This document shows, one piece after another, positions 29,353 to 37,346 of a DNA stretch of 64,000 nt. Position numbers and translations under genes: made by a program. The notes beneath the pieces were generated by a model. The model worked only from the letters and a program-made list of their open reading frames with translations. It did not search any database and had not been told where the DNA came from. The stretch is from Blastocatellia bacterium (GTDB lineage Bacteria; Acidobacteriota; Blastocatellia; HR10; J050). The stretch is taken from NCBI GenBank assembly GCA_026985075.1, contig JALSQX010000083.1:1-64000 (forward strand), given 5' to 3'. The number at the start of each line of letters is the position of its first letter. Within the stretch, counting starts at the first letter, position 1.

Positions 29353-29664
29353 GGCCGGAGAGCTGGAGTTCAGAGCAGAGGGCGAGGATCATTGCTGGCA
29401 CGGTCCTCGGCCTTCTGCCCTGGGCTTTGAGGCTCAGGGGTCTCACAGGAGCGGTGACGCGACAGCGATCAATGATTCATAACCGGAGAGATTCGGCGTC
29501 GTATGGAGCTTCCGCCCCCACAGCGGCGAGCGGAAGTATACCTGGCGTCGGAGGCATCATATGGCCATCGACGGACCGACGCTCGATGAGCCCCATCTCA
29601 TTGAGAATCGCTTCCTCGCCAGCCGCGTGCCTGTGGCCATCTCATGGAAAGGGAGACACAAACC
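29353..29664. other. Gap between atpB and atpE, no gene found
   Basis: About 310 bases separate subunit a from subunit c. In many operons the two genes are close together. I find no credible frame here, no atpF, and no obvious RNA structure. Confidence 0.5.
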
Positions 29665-29985
29665 ATGCATCATCTGGTGAAGAAGCTTCTCATGACTTGT
29701 TTTTCTTTCCTGACCTTGTCAGTGCCGGTCTTCGCGCAAGGCGAGCAGGCGGCAGGACCGGGTGACGATGCCTATCGCTACATCGCCATTGGGTTCGGCA
29801 TGGGCATCGCCGCCGGATTAGCGGCTCTCGGCGATGGACGAGCCATTAGTGCGGCCTGCGAAGGGATTGCGCGGAATCCGAGCGCCGGCGCGCGCGTCCA
29901 GACGGCGATGCTCATTGGCGTGGTGTTCATTGAAACGCTGATCATTTTCACCTTCGCCATGATCTGGATGCAGCTTGGCGCGTAA
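29665..29985 (+). CDS. atpE: F0F1 ATP synthase subunit c, with N-terminal signal-like extension
   Basis: A 106-residue c-subunit. The core hairpin has helix 1 with IGFGMGIAAGLAALGDGRA, the polar loop EGIARNP, and helix 2 with the ion-carrying Glu in GVVFIETLIIF (about residue 91). Residues 1-24 (MHHLVKKLLMTCFSFLTLSVP, then VFA) look like a cleavable signal peptide, which most c-subunits lack. ATG 29665 follows GGGAG at about 10 bases. At the helix-1 position that is often Gln in ion-coordinating c-subunits, this protein has Asp (LGDGRA) by eye alignment; coupling-ion type is therefore uncertain. Confidence 0.9.
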   Translation: MHHLVKKLLMTCFSFLTLSVPVFAQGEQAAGPGDDAYRYIAIGFGMGIAAGLAALGDGRAISAACEGIARNPSAGARVQTAMLIGVVFIETLIIFTFAMIWMQLGA

Positions 29986-29996
29986 CGGTCTCCGTC

Positions 29997-30024
29997 GGGG
30001 GAGAGGGGATCATCCCTCTCCCCC
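29997..30024. terminator. Strong GC hairpin after atpE
   Basis: GGGGGAGAGGG and CCCTCTCCCCC form an 11-bp perfect stem around a six-base loop, beginning 12 bases past the atpE stop. No T-run follows, so it may stop transcription weakly or protect the 3' end of the F0 mRNA. Confidence 0.5.
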
Positions 30025-30173
30025 CATCTCCCCGGGCGAGAGGTGCTCGAGTCCGAGAACCCGCGCCGCCGCTTTGGTCGCCGCGCTGACGAAACCACTT
30101 TCTGCTCGATGGCGGACATCGCTCGAGATTGATCTGCTCACGTTCCTCCGATCGCTCCGGCTGAGGGTGCACC

Positions 30174-31400
30174 ATGTGGAAGACGGTGAAACGCGAGTCA
30201 CCCTCCGAACGTGATCTTCGACGACGTCTCCACCCCACCGTGCTCGCCACCGGATGGGCGAGCTTTTTCAATGATGTGAGCAGCGAGATGATCTATCCTC
30301 TGCTCCCGGTCTTCCTCACCAGCGTTCTGGGAGTGAGCTTCGCCTTCGTCGGCCTCATCGAAGGGATCGCCGAAAGCACGACCAGTCTGGTGCGGCTCTT
30401 CTCCGGTTGGCTCTCTGACCGTCTGAGAAAGCGCAAGCTCCTGGTGTTGATGGGATACCTGCTCGCCTCTATGGCCCGGCCATCGATTGCCGTCACGACC
30501 ACCGGCTGGCAGGTGCTGGGCCTGCGGTTCGTGGATCGATTAGGGAAAGGCTTGCGCAGCGCTCCCCGCGATGCCTTGGTCGCCGATGTCACGACGGCGG
30601 CTCGGCGAGGGTTAGCGTTCGGCTATCAGCGTGCCATGGATCATGCCGGGGCCATCGTGGGACCGCTGGTGAGTTCGGCGCTCCTGGCGGCGTTCGCGCT
30701 GGGATACCGACCGCTCTTCGCCCTGGCCGCCATTCCCGCGGCGCTCTGCGTCGTGACGGTATGGAGATTCATCCAGGACCCGGTTCAACCCTCGGCGACG
30801 CCCATGGCGAGCCGCCCACAGGTTGCGCTCATCTCCTCCTGGCGGCAGACGGATCGCCGATTGAGAGGGCTCCTCTTCGCCGTAGGAGTATTCGCGCTGG
30901 GCAATTCCAGCGACGCCTTCCTGATCCTCCGAGCCCAACACCTGGGCGTGAGCGTCAGTCTCATCCCCATCATTTGGGTCGTCCTCCACGTCAGCAAGTC
31001 GCTGTTGTCCATCCCCGGCGGACTTCTTTCGGATCGCATGGGCCGACGGCCGACGATCACCGTCGGATGGGCGGTGTACGCGCTGGTGTACCTGGGCTTC
31101 GCCCTGGCCTCGACAAGCTGGCAGGCGTGGGCCCTGTTTGCCACCTACGGGCTCTACTTCGCCTTGACCGAAGGCGTTGAAAAAGCGTTCGTCGCCGATC
31201 TGGCGCCGCCCGACCAGCGTGGAGTGGCGTTCGGCCTTTACAACTTCGTCGTCGGACTGGCCGTCTTGCCGGCGAGCGTGATCTTTGGCGGCGTCTGGGA
31301 ATGGGCCGGTTATCGCGCCGCTTTCCTATTGGGCGCGGGCCTGGCGCTGATCGCCTCGGCATGGCTTCTATGGGGAACCCGATCCCCGTCGTCTCCCTGA
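30174..31400 (+). CDS. Major facilitator superfamily transporter
   Basis: A 408-residue transporter with twelve predicted helices. The N-terminal part reads GWASFFNDVSSEMIYPLLPVFL, and the loop between helices 2 and 3 carries the MFS signature GWLSDRLRKRKLL (G-x3-D-R-x-R/K type), mirrored in the second half by GGLLSDRMGRRPTI. Helix 4-5 contains DRLGKGLRSAPRDALVAD. Members with this pattern are uncharacterised efflux-like permeases. Substrate cannot be read from the sequence. No functional link with the F0 genes upstream is apparent. Confidence 0.85.
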   Translation: MWKTVKRESPSERDLRRRLHPTVLATGWASFFNDVSSEMIYPLLPVFLTSVLGVSFAFVGLIEGIAESTTSLVRLFSGWLSDRLRKRKLLVLMGYLLASMARPSIAVTTTGWQVLGLRFVDRLGKGLRSAPRDALVADVTTAARRGLAFGYQRAMDHAGAIVGPLVSSALLAAFALGYRPLFALAAIPAALCVVTVWRFIQDPVQPSATPMASRPQVALISSWRQTDRRLRGLLFAVGVFALGNSSDAFLILRAQHLGVSVSLIPIIWVVLHVSKSLLSIPGGLLSDRMGRRPTITVGWAVYALVYLGFALASTSWQAWALFATYGLYFALTEGVEKAFVADLAPPDQRGVAFGLYNFVVGLAVLPASVIFGGVWEWAGYRAAFLLGAGLALIASAWLLWGTRSPSSP

Positions 31401-31437
31401 GCCGAGGAACGGCTCGGGGACGATCGCGGTGGACGCA

Positions 31438-31469
31438 TTGGCGCCAAAAGAGGAACGCTCGGTTATAAT
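31438..31469 (+). promoter_or_regulatory. Possible sigma70 promoter upstream of tadA
   Basis: A perfect TATAAT stands at 31464-31469, with TTGGCG at 31438-31443. The spacer is 20 bases, longer than ideal. It could drive tadA and the serine tRNA that overlaps it. The preceding GCCGAGGAACGGCTCGG (about 31401-31417) is a short hairpin after the MFS gene. Confidence 0.4.
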
Positions 31470-31601
31470 TAGTCTTCCCCTCCTCGGAAGGGGGTGAAGA
31501 GCGAGGCAAGCTGTGGACTGCTCACATGGTGACCATGAGGGGAACGCGGTGCACTCCATCGATACGAACGCCTGAAGGCTCGACGCAACGACGGAAAGGC
31601 C

Positions 31602-32090
31602 ATGACGCCACTGGATGAAGTCTGGATGCGGTTCGCTCTGGATGAAGCCGAAGAGGCTCGGAGACGGGATGAAGTCCCCATCGGAGCCGTCGTCGTCATC
31701 AACGAGCGCATCGTCGGACGAGGACATAATCGCGTGATCGCCGATCACGATCCGACGGCACACGCCGAAATTGTGGCCTTGCGCGATGCGGCACGCACCA
31801 CGCGGAACTATCGGCTCATCGACGCCACCATTTACGTCACGATCGAACCGTGCGCCATGTGCGCTGGCGCATTGGTCAATGCGCGAGTGAAGCGATTGGT
31901 TTATGGGGCCAAAGATGACAAGGCGGGAGGCGTGGAGTCGGTGTTCCGCATCTGTACGGATGACCGGCTGAACCACAGATTAGAGGTTCGCAGCGGGGTG
32001 CTTGAGGAGGAATGCCGGGAGATGATACAATCCTTCTTTCGAGAGAAACGCAAGGAGAAAGAAAGGCATAAGGAAGGCGTGGAGGGCTAG
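31602..32090 (+). CDS. tadA: tRNA-specific adenosine deaminase
   Basis: A 162-residue zinc deaminase that converts A34 to inosine in tRNA-Arg(ACG). The active site is complete: HAEIVAL (zinc His and catalytic Glu, about 62-64) and PCAMC (two zinc Cys, about 85-88). The C-terminal helix EEECREMIQSFFREKR is typical of TadA. The charged tail ends in EGVEG, encoded by bases that also form the acceptor strand of the following tRNA-Ser: the stop codon TAG is at 32088-32090, while the tRNA begins at 32081. Confidence 0.93.
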   Translation: MTPLDEVWMRFALDEAEEARRRDEVPIGAVVVINERIVGRGHNRVIADHDPTAHAEIVALRDAARTTRNYRLIDATIYVTIEPCAMCAGALVNARVKRLVYGAKDDKAGGVESVFRICTDDRLNHRLEVRSGVLEEECREMIQSFFREKRKEKERHKEGVEG

Positions 32091-32168
32091 TCTAATTGGT
32101 AAGGCACCGGATTCGAAATCCGGCGGGCGGCAACGCCCTTGGGGGTTCGAGTCCCCCGCCCTCCGCCA
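32081..32168 (+). tRNA. tRNA-Ser (anticodon CGA)
   Basis: The acceptor stem GGAGGGC/GCCCTCC closes perfectly, with discriminator G and encoded CCA (32166-32168). The anticodon stem CCGGA/TCCGG encloses TTCGAAA, giving CGA (reads UCG). A long variable arm (GGGCG-GCAA-CGCCC) marks a class II tRNA, as expected for Ser. The T-arm GGGGG-TTCGAGT-CCCCC is canonical. The first ten bases overlap the tadA coding end. Confidence 0.93.
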
Positions 32169-32216
32169 ACCTTATTTTTTCATTCGGAGTTATTCGGAGG
32201 AGAAGAAACGTTCGCT

Positions 32217-32310
32217 GGAGGGATGACCGAGTGGACGAAGGTGCGCGCTTGGAAAGCGCGTGTAGGGGCACAAACCTCTACCGTGGGTTCGAATCCCACT
32301 CCCTCCGCCA
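32217..32310 (+). tRNA. tRNA-Ser (anticodon GGA)
   Basis: The acceptor stem GGAGGGA/TCCCTCC is perfect, followed by G and an encoded CCA (32308-32310). The anticodon loop TTGGAAA on a CGCGC/GCGCG stem gives GGA (reads UCC/UCU). It has a long variable arm and a T-arm GTGGG-TTCGAAT-CCCAC. It lies 48 bases after the first serine tRNA and is probably co-transcribed. Confidence 0.95.
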
Positions 32311-32460
32311 GATTCTCTCGATGGGCCGCTGAAGCGGCAGAAATGATCGATACCTCGACGGTGAAGAGGGAGGAACGGAAGCGAGCCCGAGCGAGGCTCT
32401 CTGCTTTCTTCTCGCTCCCCTGTCGAGCGCGACGCTCTCATCGGCGAGCGATGTTTTCAT

Positions 32461-32565
<105 letters not shown>

Positions 32566-32577
32566 GCCAGTGACACA

Positions 32578-34314
32578 ATGCCCTATCAAGTCATTGCCAG
32601 GAAGTGGCGACCACAAACGTTCGAAGACGTCGTCGGACAGGAGGCCATCACCCGCACGCTGCAAAACGCCATCGCCGATGAGCGATTGCATCACGCGTAC
32701 ATCTTCGCCGGTCCTCGTGGGGTCGGCAAGACGACCACGGCGCGCATCTTCGCCCGCGCGCTCAATTGTGCCCAAGGCCCGACGATCAAACCGTGTGGAG
32801 CGTGTGCGGCGTGCCAGGAAATCGCCGAGGGCCGCTCGATCGACGTACTGGAAATCGACGCCGCGACGCACACGCAGGTGGATAACGTTCGCGAAGTGAT
32901 CATCAACACCATCGGCATGACGCCGGCGCGCGATCGCTATAAGATCTTCATCATCGACGAAGTGCATCAACTCTCCTCTCACGCCTTCAATGCGCTGCTC
33001 AAAACGCTGGAGGAGCCGCCCCCGCACGTATTGTTCATCATGGCCACGACCGAGCGGCATAAAGTGCCGGAGACGATCCTCTCGCGCTGCCAGATTTTCG
33101 ATTTCCGACTGATCCCGGAGCAACAAATTTTCGCTCGGCTCCGACATATTGCTGAGGAAGAAGGGATCACGATCACCGAAGCCGCACTTCACAAGATCGC
33201 CCGCGCTGGTGAAGGGAGCATGCGCGATGCCCAATCGGTGTTCGATCAGGTCATCAGTTTCGCCGGCCGCCAGATCACCGATGAGGATGTCGTCACTGCC
33301 CTGGGCCTGGTGGGCACGGACGTGCTCGTGGAGGTCACCGAGGCGATCGCCGACGGCGATAGCCGCCGGATTCTCCATCTGATCGGCGGGCTGGTCGACC
33401 GCGGATACGATCTCCGGTATTTCTGCCGCGAATTGATGACGCACTTCCGCAATCTGCTCATCCTCAAGTCGGTGGGCTATGATGGCGAGTTGCTCTCATT
33501 GAGCAGCGCCGAACTGGAGCGCATTCGAGAATTACCTCAACGATTTTCCGAAGGAGAACTCATTCGCGCTTTTCACTTGCTCACCGAGATGGAACACGAT
33601 CTCCGCTATGCCAGCGATCCGCGCTTTCACCTGGAAATCGGCTTGATCAAGCTGGCACAAGCGGAAAAGTTGCGTCCCCTCGCGGAGTTGATCGATCGAC
33701 TGGAAGCGCTCGAAAAGCGTCTGCGCCAGGAAAACACGGCGCCGGTCGCCGAAGCCGTTGCCCCACCCGCGGCTCATCCGGGCACGGAGAACGCGTCTCC
33801 GCGCCCGACGTCGGTGACCCCACCAAGCGCAGCGCCAGTGAGGGATTCATCGCCAGAGAAAGCCTCTGCGAACTCTTCGGAACGAGCGGCGACGGGCGTC
33901 GCCTTGGCGCCAATTGCCGATGATCGGACGATCGTGGAGCAGATGAAAGCGGCGCTCGACGAACGAGGGAAGATGCTTCTGTCGACCGCCCTGGATCAAG
34001 CCCAATCGATCGAACTCGTCGATGATACGCTCCGGATCGCGTTCGCCGAAGATGCGCGCGTGTTCAAGGAGACGCTCACCGGGCGATCCAACCTGCAACT
34101 GCTGCAACACATCGCTCGCCAGATATCCGGTCGTGAAATTCGGCTCCACATCCTGACCGAGAGAGGAGCCGCGCCGGCCGTGAACCAGGAAGATCCTCGT
34201 CCCGATCGCCTGCGCGCTGAGGCCGAGCGAGATCCCACTGTTCGAGCCTTGCTCAAGACATTTCGGGGTGAGTTGACCGAGGTGGTTCGGAAGAAAACAC
34301 CCGAAGATGGCTGA
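32578..34314 (+). CDS. dnaX: DNA polymerase III subunit gamma/tau
   Basis: A 578-residue clamp-loader ATPase. It starts MPYQVIARKWRP and shows FEDVVGQEAI, Walker A GPRGVGKTTTARIFA (about 45-52), the zinc module (CAQG..., CGACAAC), Walker B with DEVHQLS (about 126) and the sensor SRCQIFDFR. Domain III ends near residue 370; a Pro/Ala-rich linker (about 380-450) and a C-terminal tau-like region follow. The ATG at 32578 was chosen because the conserved N-terminus begins there; the upstream ATG would overlap the SRP RNA. It begins the conserved dnaX-ybaB-recR series. Confidence 0.95.
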   Translation: MPYQVIARKWRPQTFEDVVGQEAITRTLQNAIADERLHHAYIFAGPRGVGKTTTARIFARALNCAQGPTIKPCGACAACQEIAEGRSIDVLEIDAATHTQVDNVREVIINTIGMTPARDRYKIFIIDEVHQLSSHAFNALLKTLEEPPPHVLFIMATTERHKVPETILSRCQIFDFRLIPEQQIFARLRHIAEEEGITITEAALHKIARAGEGSMRDAQSVFDQVISFAGRQITDEDVVTALGLVGTDVLVEVTEAIADGDSRRILHLIGGLVDRGYDLRYFCRELMTHFRNLLILKSVGYDGELLSLSSAELERIRELPQRFSEGELIRAFHLLTEMEHDLRYASDPRFHLEIGLIKLAQAEKLRPLAELIDRLEALEKRLRQENTAPVAEAVAPPAAHPGTENASPRPTSVTPPSAAPVRDSSPEKASANSSERAATGVALAPIADDRTIVEQMKAALDERGKMLLSTALDQAQSIELVDDTLRIAFAEDARVFKETLTGRSNLQLLQHIARQISGREIRLHILTERGAAPAVNQEDPRPDRLRAEAERDPTVRALLKTFRGELTEVVRKKTPEDG

Positions 34315-34469
34315 GTCGTCATGCCGAGGAAAAGCACTCGGGGAAATCCACCAGAGAGGCCGGCGCTCTGGCGCGAAGAGAAGGCCAACAGCGATACTCG
34401 TACCAGGCACGATCCGAGAATGAGGCAGAAGAGGATCACCGAGACCCTCTCGCCGAGGAGGACGACACG

Positions 34470-34781
34470 ATGAAGTTTCCAGGGAACATGGACATTCAAA
34501 AGATGCTCGAACAAGCTCAACGCATGCAGGAAGAGCTCCGGCGCACGCTCAAGGAAATGCGCGTCGAGGCTTCGGCGGGCGGCGGCATGGTGAAGGTGAT
34601 CATGTCAGGCGATAAGCAGATCGTCTCGCTCACCATTGAGCCCGAGGCCAGCGAAGACATCGAGATGCTGCAAGACCTGATCATCGCCGCCGTCAATGAA
34701 TGTGGCCGAAAAGTCGATGAGGCCATCCAGCAACAGGCGCTGAAGAATTTGAATCTTCCCGGCTTGGGAGGCCTCGCCTAG
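34470..34781 (+). CDS. ybaB: YbaB/EbfC family nucleoid-associated protein
   Basis: A 103-residue DNA-binding protein. The N-terminal helix MLEQAQRMQEELRRTL, the sheet segment VEASAGGGMVKVIMSGDKQI and the C-terminal LNLPGLGGLA are diagnostic. Homodimers bind DNA as tweezers and influence nucleoid structure or recombination. It is placed between dnaX and recR, the common bacterial arrangement, here with gaps of about 155 and 253 bases instead of tight packing. Confidence 0.93.
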   Translation: MKFPGNMDIQKMLEQAQRMQEELRRTLKEMRVEASAGGGMVKVIMSGDKQIVSLTIEPEASEDIEMLQDLIIAAVNECGRKVDEAIQQQALKNLNLPGLGGLA

Positions 34782-35034
34782 GGATGAGCCGATGAGACCG
34801 CTGGTCCGCGATTGGTCATTCGGAGTTCGGGGTGAGAGCAGAGTCGGCCCTGCCCTCACCGGGGAAGGTTCATGCTCCCCGCTCCCGGAGATGAGCGCAC
34901 GAAGAAGAGGAGCCTCTGCCAGCGGAACATCTCGGTTTCACGGCGGGCCGAAGAATGCCCCGGCTCAGTGCGTGGAATGGTCATTGAGATCCCGTCTCCG
35001 GTTGGGGGTACCCGGTCCCGGACAGTGATGTGCC

Positions 35035-35634
35035 ATGCTCGATTATGCCGAACCCATCAGCCGATTAATCGATGAACTCCGCCGACTTCCCGGCATCGGT
35101 CACAAGTCGGCTCAGCGAATCGCTTTTCATCTGTTGCGGATCCCCCCTGAGGAGGCCCGACGCCTCACCTCGGCCATCGAGGAGGTGAAGGAGAAGATCA
35201 CGCTGTGCTCCATTTGCAACAACTTCACCGACCGCGATCCCTGCCGATTCTGCACCAATCCGGCGCGCGACCGCTCGGTCATTTGTGTGGTAGAAGAACC
35301 GACCAACCTGGTGACCATTGAGAAGACGCGCGAGTATCGAGGGCTCTATCACGTCCTGCATGGAGCGCTCTCGCCCATTCGCGGTATCGGCCCCGAAGAA
35401 CTGAAAATCAAAAATCTCCTCGAACGATTGCGCGATGGTCACGTCAAAGAGATCATTCTGGCCACCAATCCCAACACGGAAGGAGAGGCGACGGCGAGCT
35501 ACCTGGCGCGATTACTCAAGCCGCTGGGCGTGACCGTCACCCGCATTGCCATGGGGCTGCCGGTGGGAAGCGATTTAGAGTTCGCCGACGAAGTGACCAT
35601 GCACAAGGCGCTTGCCAACCGACGCCAAATCTGA
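35035..35634 (+). CDS. recR: Recombination mediator protein RecR
   Basis: A 199-residue protein of the RecFOR pathway. It has the helix-hairpin-helix [17 protein letters not shown] (about 19-35), the four-Cys zinc finger CSICNN...CRFC (about 57-72), the Toprim domain ([32 protein letters not shown]) and the C-terminal Walker-B-like motif with [19 protein letters not shown]. The length and all motifs are normal. Confidence 0.95.
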   Translation: MLDYAEPISRLIDELRRLPGIGHKSAQRIAFHLLRIPPEEARRLTSAIEEVKEKITLCSICNNFTDRDPCRFCTNPARDRSVICVVEEPTNLVTIEKTREYRGLYHVLHGALSPIRGIGPEELKIKNLLERLRDGHVKEIILATNPNTEGEATASYLARLLKPLGVTVTRIAMGLPVGSDLEFADEVTMHKALANRRQI

Positions 35635-35664
35635 CTAAGCTATGAGGAGTGAGAGAAACGAGTC

Positions 35665-35949
35665 ATGGTGATGGACGCCCCAAACGTGACATCGACCGAA
35701 ACCGATCAACCGACCATTCGCCCACTGAACGGGTATCAAACCAGTTGTGACGCCAAGAACGAAAAAGGCAAGCCGTGCTGGGGATTCCTCAAAATATGGT
35801 ATGGAGCGCCCGATGAACTCACCCACCGGATTCCCCGGGATCACGTCATCTATCGTTGTCAGAAGTGCGGACAACTCTACCACGGTCCACCCCACCGACA
35901 TGTGTCGCGAAGCTGGCGGAAGATGGAGATGACCGCGCCCGAGCGCTGA
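35665..35949 (+). CDS. Small protein with Cys-pair metal site, unknown function
   Basis: A 94-residue protein. One Cys pair is in TSCDAKNEKGKPCWGF and another in YRCQKCGQLY; together they could bind a zinc ion. The part between holds a conserved-looking Trp/Tyr/Pro patch. I recognise no family. Two start codons lie close together (35665 and 35671). It is followed after two bases by a membrane protein gene, so the pair is probably an operon placed after recR. Confidence 0.6.
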   Translation: MVMDAPNVTSTETDQPTIRPLNGYQTSCDAKNEKGKPCWGFLKIWYGAPDELTHRIPRDHVIYRCQKCGQLYHGPPHRHVSRSWRKMEMTAPER

Positions 35950-35951
35950 AG

Positions 35952-37307
35952 ATGAGCGATGAATCCGAGGTCCTCGCCGAACGGACATCATTCCTGGCGT
36001 CCTCGCCGGGCCTCGCTCGACCGGAGACCGGTTTCGGATATCAGACAATGATGAGGAGCTTCGCCCAACGAATCCTTATGCCCTCCATCAGACGATGGGC
36101 TGGAGGAATGCTCTTCCTGGCGCTGGCCACGGGGGCCGGACTGTGGGGCCACACGAGCAATGCCGCCGGACAGCGCCAGATCGTGGAGATTCGCCCCATT
36201 TCGCCAGCGGTACGATGGCTCTCTTCGCGTCTGGATGGCTGGCGGCTCGCCGGACCGGTCGTCACCATGACGCCCGTGGAATTCCAGCGAGAACAGCCGG
36301 CGCGCGCCGCACTGATCAGTGAATACGGTCTGCGCGACGTGACCTCCGGTCTCTATGAGGGAGAAGAAGGAGAGCGCATTCGGGTCGAAGTTTTTCGCAT
36401 GGTCAACTACGTGGCCGCCTATGGGGCCTACTCGCTGGAGCGTCGTCCGGAGGCCGAGCGCGTCGCCGTGGGTACCGAAGGGGCCCTGGAACCGCATGGT
36501 CTGGGGTTCTTCAAGGGGCAATACTACATTCGACTCACTGGCGAACAGGGGGCAGTGCCCCGGGCAGCGCTGCTCGATCTGGCCCAGCGGCTGGCCCATC
36601 GATTCACCGTCCGGTACTCGGAAATCCCGGTGCTCATCGATCATCTTCCCGCCGAGGGCATGGTCCCGGGAACGGAGCGATTTATCGCCGGTCCCCGGGG
36701 ATTGGCCCATATTGGCGGTCCCGAAGACCCCAACGACATCTTCTTGCTCTCCAGTCTGGCCGTGGAAGCCGTCTTGGCGGAATATCGATTGAATGAGAAC
36801 GTCGCCACATTGATGATCGTCGAATATCACACGCCGCAACTGGCCGCCGCGGCTTACCGGCAGGTGCGCGCCTACTTCCGCGCTCTCCCCGAGTCCGAGC
36901 GTGCCCGCCGCATTCTCAAGCGCGAGGGGAACTTCATCATCGAAGCGGTCAACGTCCAGCACCGAACGGCGATGCAGCACCTCGTCGACCAGATCACCTA
37001 CGCTCCCTCGGTTCACTGGCTGGGCAAGAATCCTTTTGAGTATCTTCGATCGATCGAGCCGGGACGGCCGGTCCTCACCATAGACTGGCTGTTGACGACA
37101 TTCGGCTTGATCGGCCTCTCGCTTTTGCTGGCATTCATCATTGGCGTGGTGCTGGGTGTGCTCATTTTTCTCTGGCGGCGTCGCCGGTTCCGGTACTTCC
37201 CCGGGTTCACCGATGCCGGTGGAATGCTCCGACTCAACCTGGATAATCTCGTTTTACCGCCACCGGAGAAAGAGTGGCCCAAGCGTCTGCCCAAAAATGA
37301 AGGGTAG
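35952..37307 (+). CDS. Membrane-anchored protein, DUF6599-like
   Basis: A 451-residue protein if ATG 35952 is used, which lies two bases after the previous stop; ATGs at 36048 and 36078 are alternatives and would place a signal-like helix (GGMLFLALATGAGLW) nearer the start. Two similar alpha/beta halves follow: one with LDGWRLAGPVVTMTP, EVFRMVNYVAAYGAYSLE and YYIRLTGE, the other with FLLSSLAVEAVLAEYRL, MIVEYHTPQLAAAAYRQ and FIIEAVNVQ. One C-terminal membrane helix (about 385-412) and a basic tail end the protein. The layout resembles DUF6599 proteins common in Acidobacteriota; this is from memory. Function unknown. Confidence 0.65.
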   Translation: MSDESEVLAERTSFLASSPGLARPETGFGYQTMMRSFAQRILMPSIRRWAGGMLFLALATGAGLWGHTSNAAGQRQIVEIRPISPAVRWLSSRLDGWRLAGPVVTMTPVEFQREQPARAALISEYGLRDVTSGLYEGEEGERIRVEVFRMVNYVAAYGAYSLERRPEAERVAVGTEGALEPHGLGFFKGQYYIRLTGEQGAVPRAALLDLAQRLAHRFTVRYSEIPVLIDHLPAEGMVPGTERFIAGPRGLAHIGGPEDPNDIFLLSSLAVEAVLAEYRLNENVATLMIVEYHTPQLAAAAYRQVRAYFRALPESERARRILKREGNFIIEAVNVQHRTAMQHLVDQITYAPSVHWLGKNPFEYLRSIEPGRPVLTIDWLLTTFGLIGLSLLLAFIIGVVLGVLIFLWRRRRFRYFPGFTDAGGMLRLNLDNLVLPPPEKEWPKRLPKNEG

Positions 37308-37346
37308 AGTCGGAGTGAGCGGGCGACATTCGAGAAAAGGAGGTGT

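Noticed and set aside
29349-29765. Open frame in the atpB-atpE gap as possible atpF
   Set aside because: No N-terminal membrane helix and long amphipathic helix as in subunit b; overlaps atpE; Ser/Arg-rich translation.
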